DNA from: Sphingobium fluviale
GTDB lineage: Bacteria > Pseudomonadota > Alphaproteobacteria > Sphingomonadales > Sphingomonadaceae
Assembly (NCBI RefSeq): GCF_004122115.1
Contig: NZ_SBKP01000001.1
Coordinates: 1-64,000, forward strand
DNA: 64,000 nucleotides
Direction: 5' to 3'
The notes beneath the pieces are model-generated. The model was not told the DNA's origin and searched no databases. It saw nothing but the letters and a program-made list of their open reading frames with translations. The position numbers and the translations under genes were made by a program. Below, piece after piece: positions 55,863 to 64,000 of this stretch (its first letter is position 1; every line of letters begins with the position of its first letter).

Positions 55863-56708
55863 ATGAAGATTTCAAACATTCTGGCGATGGCGGTAATCGC
55901 AGCGGCTGGCATGACGACGGCGGCATCGCCGGCATGGGCGCAGACGGACGAGTTGCCCTTTGACGGACCCTATGTGGGTGTGTCGATCGGCGGGGCGCTT
56001 CAGGGCAGCGACACGGGATCGAGCATACTGTTCGATCGCAATCTCGATGGCCGCTTCGGTGACACGATCACGACCGCAGCCGGCGCCAATGCCTTCGCGC
56101 CCGGATTTTGCGGCGGCGCGGCTAATACCAACGCTCCGGCGGGCGGCTGCCGCGACGACAAGGATGGCGTCGATTTCGCCGTGCGCGCAGGCTACGACAA
56201 GCAGATTGGGAACGTGGTGATTGGCGTGCTTGCCGAATTCGGCAAGGCCGACATCCGCGACAGTGTTTCCGCGTTCAGCGTCACCCCGGCAAGCTACACC
56301 CTGACCCGCGAACTCAAGCACAACGGGCGGCTCGCGGCACGTGGCGGCTATGCTTTCGGCCGGACGCTGGTCTACGGAACCGGGGGCTTTTCCTGGGGGC
56401 GGGTGGAAAACAGCTTCGCCACGACCAACACGGTCAACGTTTTCACCGGCAACGGCAACAGCACCGCCACCGGCTACAACGTCGGTGGAGGCATCCAACA
56501 CAAGCTCAGCCGGGCCATTTCGGTGGGCGTCGAATATCTCTACACTGATCTCAGGGACGATGACTTTCGCCTGCGGGTCAGCTCCGGTCCCAGCACTCCG
56601 CCCACCAACGCTTTCATTCAAGGCAATGCACAGGGCACCGATTTCGCCCGCAGCGACAACCGCTTTCGCTACCAGGCGTTACGGGCGACCTTGACCTACG
56701 GCTTCTAA
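55863..56708 (+). CDS. Outer-membrane beta-barrel protein (OmpA/opacity-like)
   Basis: A 281-residue protein with a signal peptide (cleavage near AWAQ), then FDGPYVGVSIGGALQGSD, alternating amphipathic strands, LAARGGYAFGRTLVYGTGGFSWG, GYNVGGGIQHKLSRAISVGVEYLYTDL and a terminal Phe (TLTYGF). This is the small porin-like barrel of many alphaproteobacteria (Omp25/31-like). Two cysteines sit in an extracellular-type loop (FCGGAANTNAPAGGCRDD). Single-gene unit. Confidence 0.9.
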   Translation: MKISNILAMAVIAAAGMTTAASPAWAQTDELPFDGPYVGVSIGGALQGSDTGSSILFDRNLDGRFGDTITTAAGANAFAPGFCGGAANTNAPAGGCRDDKDGVDFAVRAGYDKQIGNVVIGVLAEFGKADIRDSVSAFSVTPASYTLTRELKHNGRLAARGGYAFGRTLVYGTGGFSWGRVENSFATTNTVNVFTGNGNSTATGYNVGGGIQHKLSRAISVGVEYLYTDLRDDDFRLRVSSGPSTPPTNAFIQGNAQGTDFARSDNRFRYQALRATLTYGF

Positions 56709-56749
56709 GCCAACGCGCGAGACCGGGGCACGGATGGCGGCCATCGGGC

Positions 56750-56777
56750 TGCATCCGTCACCGGGCCACGCTTCGTA
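56750..56777 (+). promoter_or_regulatory. ECF-type promoter of the desaturase operon
   Basis: TGCATCC, 17 bp, CGTA, 24 bp before the ATG of the sterol desaturase-family gene. Confidence 0.76.
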
Positions 56778-56800
56778 CTGCAGGCAAAGCGGAGTTCGCC

Positions 56801-57619
56801 ATGCCGATCGAAATGCCTCTCGCAGACCTCTTCAATCTCTCGCTGCCGTTTCTCTTCCTGGCTGCGATGGGCGCTGAAGCAATCGGCTCTTCGGGCGGGA
56901 GCTTTCCCGCCGTCCGCCGCTGGCGGCTAATCGGCGTGGCCGCACTCGTCGTCACGCTGGCGGTCAACGTCATGGTTGCGCCGACAGTGCTGGGCTTGCT
57001 TCCACGCTCATCGCCGTTCGACCTCAAGTCCCTCGGCCTGTGGGCGGCGGTTCCCGCGGTGATCCTGACGACGTTTTTCACCTATTGGACGCACCGCATC
57101 CAGCATCGCTTCGACGCCCTGTGGCGCCTCGGCCACCAACTGCACCATTCGGTGCAGCGCGTCGACATCGCATCGGCCATGATGTTCCACCCCATCGACG
57201 TCGCCGTGCAGGCGACTGCGACGACGCTCGCTGCCTGGCTGCTCGGTGTGACGGTCGAGGCGGCGGCCCTTGCCGGGCTGATCGGCTTCCTTCTTGCTCT
57301 GTTCCAGCACTGGAACGTCGCGACATCGCGCTGGATCGGCCTGATCGTCCAGCGCCCCGAGGCGCACTGCCTCCACCACGAACGCGATGTCCATGCCCGC
57401 AACTATGGCGACCTGCCTGTCTGGGACATGCTGTTCGGAACCTGGGCCAATCCCGTGCGCGCAGATGTTCCGGTGGGCTTCGCCGGATACCGCAGCAAGC
57501 GCATTGGAACGATGCTCCTGTGCTTCGACGTTCACGCCGGCGGCGGACGCCTCTCCGATGAAGCGGCCATGGTGCGTTCGGGGGTATGTTCGGGGCCAAA
57601 TCCGGGGATGGTGCAATGA
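56801..57619 (+). CDS. Sterol desaturase/fatty acid hydroxylase-family protein
   Basis: A 272-residue integral membrane di-iron protein. The histidine clusters HRIQHRFDALWRLGHQLHHSVQ, FQHWN and HCLHHERDVHARNYGD match the HxxxH/HxxHH pattern of the FA_hydroxylase superfamily. Four or more hydrophobic helices. Likely hydroxylates or desaturates a membrane lipid or carotenoid-like substrate. First gene of a four-gene unit; its stop overlaps the next ATG. Confidence 0.92.
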   Translation: MPIEMPLADLFNLSLPFLFLAAMGAEAIGSSGGSFPAVRRWRLIGVAALVVTLAVNVMVAPTVLGLLPRSSPFDLKSLGLWAAVPAVILTTFFTYWTHRIQHRFDALWRLGHQLHHSVQRVDIASAMMFHPIDVAVQATATTLAAWLLGVTVEAAALAGLIGFLLALFQHWNVATSRWIGLIVQRPEAHCLHHERDVHARNYGDLPVWDMLFGTWANPVRADVPVGFAGYRSKRIGTMLLCFDVHAGGGRLSDEAAMVRSGVCSGPNPGMVQ

Positions 57620-58203
57620 ACTTGCGCCAGCACCCGATCGGGCGGGCGACCGCCGTTGCGCTCGGACTGGCATTGCTGCTGCTTGCTCCGCTCCCGCTGC
57701 TGCCGGACAGCAGCGTGCAGACCTCGACGACGATCGCCCGACCGCCCGAAACTATCTTCGCCTATGTGACGACGCCCGCAAACTGGCCGCACTGGCATCC
57801 CTCGTCGCTGCGCGTCGATGGGCAGGTCGCGCGCTCCGGGCAGGTCGGCGACCAGGTGGACGAGGACTTCCGTGTCGCCGGGATCAAGGGCCATGCCGTC
57901 TGGCGCGTCACCGAACGGATTGCGCCCTGGCGCTGGTCGATCAGCGGCGTGACCGGACATGGCGGGCGCGGAACCGTGACCTATCGCTTGCGCCCAGTGG
58001 CGGGCGGCGCCGAATTCGTTCGTGAGTTCCGCTATGGGCGGCCCAATCTGCTGTTCGTCCTGCTGGATGCGGTCTGGCTGAACCGGCGCATCTTCGCCGA
58101 GTCGGAAGCGGCCACCAGAAACCTGAAGCGCAGCCTCGAAGCTCTCGCTCCCTCCCTCGTCGTCGCTGCTCCGAGAACAATTTCTGCTCAGTTGAAGCCG
58201 TGA
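57616..58203 (+). CDS. Membrane-anchored SRPBCC-family protein
   Basis: A 195-residue protein with an N-terminal hydrophobic anchor or signal (about 10-32) and an SRPBCC lipid-binding domain (TSTTIARPPETIFAYVTTPANWPHWHPSSLRV; WRWSISGVTGHGGRGTVTYRLRPVAGGAEFVREFRY). May present a hydrophobic substrate to the desaturase or monooxygenase of the operon. ATGA overlap with the desaturase. Confidence 0.87.
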   Translation: MNLRQHPIGRATAVALGLALLLLAPLPLLPDSSVQTSTTIARPPETIFAYVTTPANWPHWHPSSLRVDGQVARSGQVGDQVDEDFRVAGIKGHAVWRVTERIAPWRWSISGVTGHGGRGTVTYRLRPVAGGAEFVREFRYGRPNLLFVLLDAVWLNRRIFAESEAATRNLKRSLEALAPSLVVAAPRTISAQLKP

Positions 58204-58239
58204 GCGACCGTGCCGGCTGTCTCGCGAAAGGAAAAGCCA

Positions 58240-58539
58240 ATGAAGATTGTCATCGCCCGCGCCCAGGTCAGACCCGACATGCGCGAGAAGTTCCTGGAAG
58301 CCGCCATGACCTGCATCGCCGCGACGCGCCGGGAACCAGGCTGTATCGCCTACGATATGTATGAAAGCGTGACCGGGGCCGGTTGCTTCGTCGCGGTCGA
58401 GCAGTGGGACAGCGAGGCAGCGATCGACGCGCATTTCCTCTGTCCGCACACCACTGCGTTTCTGGAGGCCGCGGCGCAATGCGTGAGCGAGCCGCCTCTC
58501 ATCGAAGAATATGAGACGGGCGAAAGGCGCGTGCGATGA
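58240..58539 (+). CDS. Antibiotic-biosynthesis-monooxygenase (ABM) domain protein
   Basis: A 99-residue dimeric ferredoxin-like ABM protein: VIARAQVRPDMREKFLEAAMTCIAATRREPGCIAYDMYES... VEQWDSEAAIDAHFLCPHTTAFLEA, the YgiN-type pattern. Family members oxidise quinones or polyketides or bind haem. The start at 58240 has AGGAAAAG; a GTG ten codons earlier is less likely. ATGA overlap with the FAD enzyme. Confidence 0.92.
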   Translation: MKIVIARAQVRPDMREKFLEAAMTCIAATRREPGCIAYDMYESVTGAGCFVAVEQWDSEAAIDAHFLCPHTTAFLEAAAQCVSEPPLIEEYETGERRVR

Positions 58540-59999
58540 GCGGGCGCGATCACGCGATCGTCCTCGGCGGCGGCATCGGCGGCCTGCTCGCAGCGCGAGC
58601 CGCCGCCGAGCACTTCAGGTCGGTGACCGTGATAGAACGCGACCTCGTTCCCGCCGAACCGTTGCCCCGCAAGGGCGCGCCGCAGGGCTATCATACCCAC
58701 GGTCTGCTCGCGCGCGGCCGGTACGTCATGGAGCACTGGTTTCCGGGCTTTACCGATCAGCTTGCCCGGCAAGGCGCGATGATCGGCGATCTCGGCCAGG
58801 CGGTGAGCTGGCTGGGGCACCGCAATGCGTTGCGACCGGTCCATACGGGCCTGACCGGCATTGTCGCGCCGCGGCCGCTTGTCGAACACGGTCTGCGCCA
58901 GCGCTTGCTGACCTTACGCGGCGTGTATCTGCGAGATGGATGCAAGGCTGAGGAACCCGTTCATAATGATACGACACAAACCGTTGAGGGCATTGCAATC
59001 CGCAATCATGATGGCCAGTCGGAATTGCTGGAAGCCGATCTGGTCATCGATGCACGCGGCCGAGGCGCGCCGGTTGACCGGCATCTTGCCAGTTGGGGCT
59101 ACGGCGCCATCCCCGAAAGGAAGATCGAAATCGGCCTCGGCTATGTCACACGGCTCTATCGCCGCGATCCGGTCGATCTTGGTGGTCGCCTCGCCATTGT
59201 CGTTGCCGGTGGACCGCCGAGTTGGCGCACTGGCGTCATCGCCTGCCACGGACCGGATCGCTGGACCATTTCCATCGGCGGCTATTTTGGCGATCACCCA
59301 CCGATGACCCACGAAGGCTTCCTTGCCTTTGCACGGACGATGCCGACACCTGACATCGCCGCAGTGGTCGAGCAGGCTGAGCCGATGTCTGACTTCATGA
59401 CCTTCAAATATCCCAGCAGCCGACGCCGTGATTTTGCTGCAATGAATGAATTTCCGAAGGGCTATCTTCCGTTCGCCGACGCCATCTGCAGTTTCAATCC
59501 GGTTTATGGACAGGGCATGTCGGTCGCAGCTGCCCAGTCGCTGCTGCTCGACGCGGCGCTCTCTGACGGTACCGATCATACTCTCGCACTGCGTTTCTTC
59601 AGAGCCGCCGATACGATCATCGATCCTGCCTGGAACATGTCGACGGGCAATGATCTGTGGCACCCGAAGGTGGATGCCCCTCGCCCCCTCGCCGCGCGCA
59701 CGATCAACCGCTACATGACATTGGCACACCGAACGGCAGCAAGGGATGTGCAAGTATCCCGCATGTTCCTCCAGGTTGCAAATCTTGTGGCGCCGCCGTC
59801 GAGGCTTTTCGGTTGGGCCACGCTGTGGCGAGTAGCCAGGACGAACCTACTCCTTGCAGTTTCGAGAATTTTGTCATTCGTGGTCGGAAATGACGATACG
59901 GCAATTACTGCGGATCGCCGAACCACCGATGGCTCAGGTTTTGAACCTTGTGCGACAGAAACCTCCACTTTGTCGCAATACCGGAAAGCTTCACGCTGA
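58536..59999 (+). CDS. FAD-dependent monooxygenase/oxidoreductase
   Basis: A 487-residue flavoprotein of the PHBH/geranylgeranyl-reductase type. The N-terminal dinucleotide site is VLGGGIGGLLAARAAAEHFRSVTVIERD, and the second FAD motif is GYLPFADAICSFNPVYGQGMSVAAAQ. A hydrophobic stretch occurs near 438-455. The Ser/Thr-rich last 30 residues look unlike the rest and may come from loss of an earlier stop. It probably acts on the same lipid-like substrate as the desaturase. Confidence 0.88.
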   Translation: MSGRDHAIVLGGGIGGLLAARAAAEHFRSVTVIERDLVPAEPLPRKGAPQGYHTHGLLARGRYVMEHWFPGFTDQLARQGAMIGDLGQAVSWLGHRNALRPVHTGLTGIVAPRPLVEHGLRQRLLTLRGVYLRDGCKAEEPVHNDTTQTVEGIAIRNHDGQSELLEADLVIDARGRGAPVDRHLASWGYGAIPERKIEIGLGYVTRLYRRDPVDLGGRLAIVVAGGPPSWRTGVIACHGPDRWTISIGGYFGDHPPMTHEGFLAFARTMPTPDIAAVVEQAEPMSDFMTFKYPSSRRRDFAAMNEFPKGYLPFADAICSFNPVYGQGMSVAAAQSLLLDAALSDGTDHTLALRFFRAADTIIDPAWNMSTGNDLWHPKVDAPRPLAARTINRYMTLAHRTAARDVQVSRMFLQVANLVAPPSRLFGWATLWRVARTNLLLAVSRILSFVVGNDDTAITADRRTTDGSGFEPCATETSTLSQYRKASR

Positions 60000-60002
60000 C
60001 GT

Positions 60003-60032
60003 ACTTCGGGAGGCAAGAATGCCTCCCGAAGT
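60003..60032. terminator. Bidirectional hairpin between converging operons
   Basis: A perfect 13-bp stem (arms ACTTCGGGAGGCA and TGCCTCCCGAAGT) with an AGAA loop sits 4 bases after the FAD enzyme stop and 21 bases from the CusF-like stop. There is no strong T-run, so termination may need Rho or rely on the stem. Confidence 0.65.
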
Positions 60033-60052
60033 GGCGGAACAAAGAGAATTTG

Positions 60053-60424
60053 CTATTGGCCAGACTTCGCGATCTTCGTGATCGTTCCAGTCTTACCGTC
60101 CCAGTCGATCTCGAAATCGACCTTGTCACCGACCTTGATGTCGGAGAGCTGTTCGGGCTTCACGGCAAAGGCCATCGTCATAGCTGGCCATTGCAACTCG
60201 GCAATCGCGCCGTGATCGACCGTGATCGTGCCCTTGGCGGCATCGATCGTAGTAACCATGCCTGCCCCCATGCCGTGCTTCATGGCGCCAGCCATCGGCA
60301 TCTCTGCCATGTTGTCCGACATCATGGTGGAACTGGGTGCCGGCGCTGGGGCCTCAGCCTCTTTCTTGCAGGCGGAAAGCGCGGCGACGACTGCGAGGGT
60401 GGAGGCAATCAACAGGGTCTTCAT
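60053..60424 (-). CDS. cusF: CusF-like periplasmic copper-binding lipoprotein
   Basis: A 123-residue protein with a lipobox LSAC (Cys19), a Met/His-rich linker (MMSDNMAEMPMAGAMKHGMGAGM) and a CusF_Ec domain (TTIDAAKGTITVDHGAIAELQWPAMTMAFAVKP). The WPAMTM block carries the Trp/Met copper-silver ligands. Acts as metallochaperone to CusBA. Starts one base into the cusA stop (TGATG). Confidence 0.92.
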   Translation of the reverse strand: MKTLLIASTLAVVAALSACKKEAEAPAPAPSSTMMSDNMAEMPMAGAMKHGMGAGMVTTIDAAKGTITVDHGAIAELQWPAMTMAFAVKPEQLSDIKVGDKVDFEIDWDGKTGTITKIAKSGQ

Positions 60425-63400
60425 CACTTCACTTCTCCTTCGGGTTGAACGGGGAATCGGGAGCGCCGGCGCATCAGCAAGTACGCCGCCGGGATGACGA
60501 GCATCGACAGCAGCGGCGCGGTGAGCATCCCGCCGACCATTGGCGCGGCAATGCGGCTCATCACTTCGGAGCCGGCGCCGCTGCCGAGCAGAACCGGCAG
60601 CAGGCCGGCGAGGATCACCGCGACGGTCATCGCCTTGGGCCGGACGCGCAGCAGTGCGCCTTCGCGCACGGCGGCGGCGACATCGCCGTCGGTTCGTGCT
60701 TCGAGCGCCTGCTTGAGGTAGATCAGCATCACCACGCCGAACTCTGCGGCGACACCCGCAAGCGCGATGAACCCGACGGCTGTGGCGACCGACTGGTTGT
60801 AGCCGAGCCACCAGAGCAGCCACAGCCCGCCGGTGAGCGCGAACGGCAGTGTGCCCATGATCAGCAGCGCTTCGTCCCAGCGGCGGAAGGTCAGGTAAAG
60901 CAACGCGAAGATGATCGCGAGCGTCACCGGGATCACCAGTTTCATCCGCTCCTTGGCGCGCACAAGGAACTCGTACTGGCCGGTGTAGGAGATGCTGACA
61001 CCGGGCGGCAGGGCGACCTTGGTGGTGATCGCGCGGTTGATGTCGCTCACCAGCGTCTGCATGTCACTGGAACGCCCATCGACATAAATCCAGGTGACCG
61101 GGCGTCCATTCTCGCTTCTGAGCATCTGCGGGCCGTCGCTGATGCGGACTGTCGCAACGGTTCCTAGCGTGATCTGCTGGCGCGAGGGTGTCAAAACCGG
61201 CAAGTTTGCAAGCTTGTCGACGCTGTCGCGCAACTCACGCGGATAGCGTACACTGATCGGGTAGCGCGCGAGGCCCTCGACGGTCTGGCCGATGCTCTCG
61301 CCGCCGATCGCCCCCGAAACCACCGCCTGCACGTCGGCGACGTTGAGGCCGTAGCGCCCGGCGGCGGCGCGGTTCACCTCGACGTCGATATAGCGCCCGC
61401 CGGTGAGCCGCTCGGCGATCGCGGACGAGACACCGGGGACGGCTTTCACCACTTCCTCGATCCGCTTGGCGGTGCGGTCGATCTCGGCGAGGTTCGCGCC
61501 CGCCACCTTGATCCCGATCGGGCTCTTGATGCCGGTCGCCAGCATGTCGATGCGGTTGCGGATCGGCGGGATCCAGAAGTTGGCGAGGCCGGGCACCTTT
61601 ACCCGCGCGTCGAGTTCCTCGACCAGCTTTTCGGACGTCATGCCGGGCCGCCACTGGTCCTTCGGCTTGAACCGGATCGTCGTCTCGAACATTTCGAGCG
61701 GTGCGGGATCGGTCGCGCTGTCGGCGCGCCCGGCTTTGCCGAACACGCTCTCGACTTCGGGCACGGTCTTGATGATGCGGTCGGTCTGCTGGAGCAGGCG
61801 CCCCGCCTCGGCCGCCGAGAGCCCGGGCAGCGCCGAGGGCATGTAGAGCAGGTCGCCCTCGTTCATCTGCGGCAGGAACTCGCCGCCGATGCGCGAGACC
61901 GGCCAGAGGCTGGAGGCGAAGACCAGCACGGCGAGCAGCAGCGTCTGCTTCGGCCGGGCGAGCACCCAATCGATCACCGGGCGGTAGATGCGCATCAGCC
62001 AGCGGTTGAGCGGGTTGGCCTCCTCGCTCGGGATTTTTCCCTTGATCAGCAGGCCCATCAGCACCGGGATCAGCGTGATCGACAAGAAGGCGGCCGCAGC
62101 CATCGCCCAGGTCTTGGTGAAGGCAAGCGGCGCGAACAGGCGGCCCTCCTGCCCCTGCAGCGTGAAGATCGGCAGGAACGAGAAAGTGATGATCAAGAGG
62201 CTGAGGAACAGGGCCGGGCCGACCTCGGCAGCGGCGGTGGTGACCAGCCTCCACCGATTAGCTGCATCCGGTTCGCCATCTTCGTGATCGTGGCGCCAGC
62301 GTTCGAGGTGCTTGTGCGCGTTCTCGATCATCACCACCGCCGCATCGACCATCGCGCCGATGGCGATGGCAATGCCACCCAAGGAGAGGATGTTGGCGTT
62401 GAGGCCCTGAACGCGCATGACGATGAAGGCGATGAGGATGCCCAATGGCAGGGTAAGGATCGCCACCAAGGCCGAGCGCGCGTGCCACAGGAACAGCGCG
62501 CAGACGGCGGCGACGATCAGGAACTCCTCGAAGAGTTTGCCGGTCAGGTTCTCGACCGCGCGGTCGATCAGGCCGGAGCGGTCATAGGTGGTGACCAGTT
62601 CGACGCCGGGGGGCAGGCTCTTCTTCAGTTCGTCGAGCTTGCTGCGCACGCCTTCGATCACCGCGCGGGCGTTCTGCCCTTGCCGCATGACGATGACGCC
62701 GCCCGCGACCTCGCCCTCGCCGTTGAGTTCGGCAATGCCGCGGCGCATTTCCGGGCCGATCTGCACCGTCGCCACCTGGTCGAGCGTGACGGGAATGCCT
62801 CCCGCTGTGGTGCGGATCGGCACAGCGCGGAAATCGGCGAGCGATTTGAGGTAGCCGCTGGCGCGCACGGTATATTCCGCGCCCGCCATCTCGACGCTGG
62901 AGCCGCCCACTTCCTGATTGGCGCGCCTGAGCGCTTCGGCGACGTCCTCGCCGGTGACGCCATAGGCGGCCAGTTTCTGCGGATCAACAACGACTTGATA
63001 TTCCTTGACCATGCCGCCGATGCTCGCGACTTCGGCGACGCCGGGGACGGTCTTCAGCTCGTAGCGCAGGAACCAGTCCTGCAAGGAGCGCAATTGCGCG
63101 AGATCATGCCGCCCGGTGCGGTCGACCAGCGCATATTCGTAGATCCAGCCAACTCCAGTGGCGTCGGGGCCGAGCGAGGCGCGTGCGCCATCTGGCAGGC
63201 GGCTCTGCACCTGGCTGAGGTATTCGAGCACCCGGCTGCGCGCCCAGTAGAGGTCGGTGCCGTCGTCGAACAGGACGTAGACGAAACTGTCGCCAGTGAA
63301 CGAATATCCCCGCACCACCCGCGCGCCGGGAACCGAGAGCATGGTCGAGGCGACCGGCGTGGTGACCTGGTTCTCGACGATCTGCGGCGCCTGTCCCGGC

Positions 63401-63558
63401 CAACTTGTGCGGATGATGACCTGCACGTCGGACAGATCGGGCAGCGCATCGACCGGCGTGGTCCGCACTGCCGCCACGCCGATCGCGGTCAGCGCCAGCG
63501 CGGCGGCAAGGACCAGATTGCGCGCCCTGACCGAAGCGCGGATGATCGCGGCGATCAT
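60424..63558 (-). CDS. cusA: CusA-type heavy-metal RND efflux transporter
   Basis: A 1044-residue HME-RND proton antiporter exporting Cu(I)/Ag(I). The N-terminal helix and [24 protein letters not shown], the TM4 motif [19 protein letters not shown] with the essential Asp and Glu, and [17 protein letters not shown], the Met-bearing Cus signature, are visible. Twelve membrane helices are expected. Full length. ATGA overlap with cusB upstream and contact with cusF downstream show one leftward operon. Confidence 0.96.
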   Translation of the reverse strand: MIAAIIRASVRARNLVLAAALALTAIGVAAVRTTPVDALPDLSDVQVIIRTSWPGQAPQIVENQVTTPVASTMLSVPGARVVRGYSFTGDSFVYVLFDDGTDLYWARSRVLEYLSQVQSRLPDGARASLGPDATGVGWIYEYALVDRTGRHDLAQLRSLQDWFLRYELKTVPGVAEVASIGGMVKEYQVVVDPQKLAAYGVTGEDVAEALRRANQEVGGSSVEMAGAEYTVRASGYLKSLADFRAVPIRTTAGGIPVTLDQVATVQIGPEMRRGIAELNGEGEVAGGVIVMRQGQNARAVIEGVRSKLDELKKSLPPGVELVTTYDRSGLIDRAVENLTGKLFEEFLIVAAVCALFLWHARSALVAILTLPLGILIAFIVMRVQGLNANILSLGGIAIAIGAMVDAAVVMIENAHKHLERWRHDHEDGEPDAANRWRLVTTAAAEVGPALFLSLLIITFSFLPIFTLQGQEGRLFAPLAFTKTWAMAAAAFLSITLIPVLMGLLIKGKIPSEEANPLNRWLMRIYRPVIDWVLARPKQTLLLAVLVFASSLWPVSRIGGEFLPQMNEGDLLYMPSALPGLSAAEAGRLLQQTDRIIKTVPEVESVFGKAGRADSATDPAPLEMFETTIRFKPKDQWRPGMTSEKLVEELDARVKVPGLANFWIPPIRNRIDMLATGIKSPIGIKVAGANLAEIDRTAKRIEEVVKAVPGVSSAIAERLTGGRYIDVEVNRAAAGRYGLNVADVQAVVSGAIGGESIGQTVEGLARYPISVRYPRELRDSVDKLANLPVLTPSRQQITLGTVATVRISDGPQMLRSENGRPVTWIYVDGRSSDMQTLVSDINRAITTKVALPPGVSISYTGQYEFLVRAKERMKLVIPVTLAIIFALLYLTFRRWDEALLIMGTLPFALTGGLWLLWWLGYNQSVATAVGFIALAGVAAEFGVVMLIYLKQALEARTDGDVAAAVREGALLRVRPKAMTVAVILAGLLPVLLGSGAGSEVMSRIAAPMVGGMLTAPLLSMLVIPAAYLLMRRRSRFPVQPEGEVK

Positions 63559-64000
63559 TGGCCGCCTCCGATGGGCCGGGCCGCCACGCCGGCCAGGCTC
63601 GCTTCGGAATCGAGTAGGAACTGGCCGGAAGCGACAACCTTCTCTCCTGCCGTCAGTCCGGCGATTATCTCCGTCTTGCCGCCGCCCTCGCGCCCGGTGC
63701 GGACCTCGGCCGGGCGATAGCGGCCATCGGCGAGCGCCAGCATGACCAGCGTGCGCGTGCCGGTGCGGATCACCGCCTCGCTTGGCACCAGAAGCGCGGG
63801 CTTGCCATCTCCGGCGAGCGCGACAGAGGCGAACATGCCAGGACGCAGCCGTCCGCCGCGATTGGCGAGTTCGATCCGCACGGTGAGCGTGCGGCTCTCC
63901 GCCTGCGTGGAGGGCAGGATCGCGGTGACTCGTCCGGCGAAGATTTCGCCCGGGAAAGCCGCGAGCGTTGCGCTCACGCTTTGTTCCATACGCACCAGTC
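63555..64000 (-). CDS. cusB: CusB-type membrane fusion protein (partial, runs off window)
   Basis: The C-terminal 148 or so residues of a periplasmic adaptor of the RND pump: [46 protein letters not shown], then [65 protein letters not shown], the HlyD/CusB pattern. The start and N-terminal metal-binding Met residues lie beyond 64000. Confidence 0.92.
   Translation of the reverse strand, partial: LVRMEQSVSATLAAFPGEIFAGRVTAILPSTQAESRTLTVRIELANRGGRLRPGMFASVALAGDGKPALLVPSEAVIRTGTRTLVMLALADGRYRPAEVRTGREGGGKTEIIAGLTAGEKVVASGQFLLDSEASLAGVAARPIGGGQ

Noticed and set aside
62284-63720. Long rightward open frame opposite cusA/cusB
   Set aside because: Antisense to a conserved RND pump; composition is Asp/His/Arg-rich as expected of a shadow frame.

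Overview
The window looks like chromosomal DNA of an alphaproteobacterium, most likely a sphingomonad. The reasons are the TonB receptor/LacI catabolic cluster, a C4-pathway 5-aminolevulinate synthase, MucR- and HU-type regulators, ECF sigma factors with ChrR-like cupin partners, and a sphingomonad-style F-type conjugation cluster. No rRNA and no CRISPR array were seen. One tRNA gene, tRNA-Pro(CGG), is present.

Layout. (1) 1-7.2 kb is ordinary chromosome. It holds the end of an IS21-like element that cuts off a TonB-dependent receptor, a LacI regulator with a perfect 14-bp candidate operator, a HisD-like dehydrogenase and an SDR, free-methionine-R-sulfoxide reductase, thyA, and a JAMM/RadC-like protein. 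(2) At 7.2 kb a tRNA-Pro gene is the apparent attachment site of an integrated element. A large serine recombinase runs antisense into the tRNA, and its last 21 residues are encoded by the tRNA sequence. (3) 9.15-12.7 kb is an IS3-family element with 26-bp inverted repeats and a 3-bp target duplication. A complete group II intron sits inside its transposase gene, and predicted splicing restores the reading frame exactly. (4) 12.7-16.1 kb holds small regulators (HU, MucR, MarR, XRE) read leftward. (5) 16.3-38.5 kb is a nearly complete F-type type IV secretion/mating-pair operon (DsbC-like, TraA, L, E, K, B, V, C, three small membrane proteins, TraW, U, N, a second TraN-like protein, TrbC, TraF peptidase, TraF, TrbB-like, TraH, TraG), followed by a HipBA module. 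No relaxase or coupling protein lies in the window, and no right-hand copy of the tRNA end was found, so the element may run past 64 kb.

(6) 40.8-60 kb is the most interesting part. Nine intergenic sites share the form TGCATC(C/T)-N17-(C/G)GTA, with exactly 17 bp in every case, and each is correctly oriented 5' of a gene or operon. They form an apparent ECF-sigma regulon. It holds two ECF sigma genes and three soluble proteins that join a zinc-free anti-sigma-like domain to a ChrR-like cupin. The targets are: DUF3034 outer-membrane protein/truncated haemoglobin/cytochrome c/HemA; fasciclin/cytochrome b/molybdopterin (YedY-like) oxidoreductase/cupin/SnoaL/FAD oxidase; a glutathione transferase; acyl-CoA synthetase with the second sigma/anti-sigma pair; SRPBCC with an esterase; an outer-membrane barrel; and sterol desaturase/SRPBCC/ABM monooxygenase/FAD monooxygenase. 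By analogy to ChrR systems it may be an envelope or lipid oxidative-stress response. The inducing signal is inferred, not shown.

(7) 60-64 kb, read leftward, is a Cus-type copper/silver efflux operon (CusB, running off the window; CusA; a CusF-like lipoprotein). A 13-bp perfect hairpin separates it from the ECF regulon.
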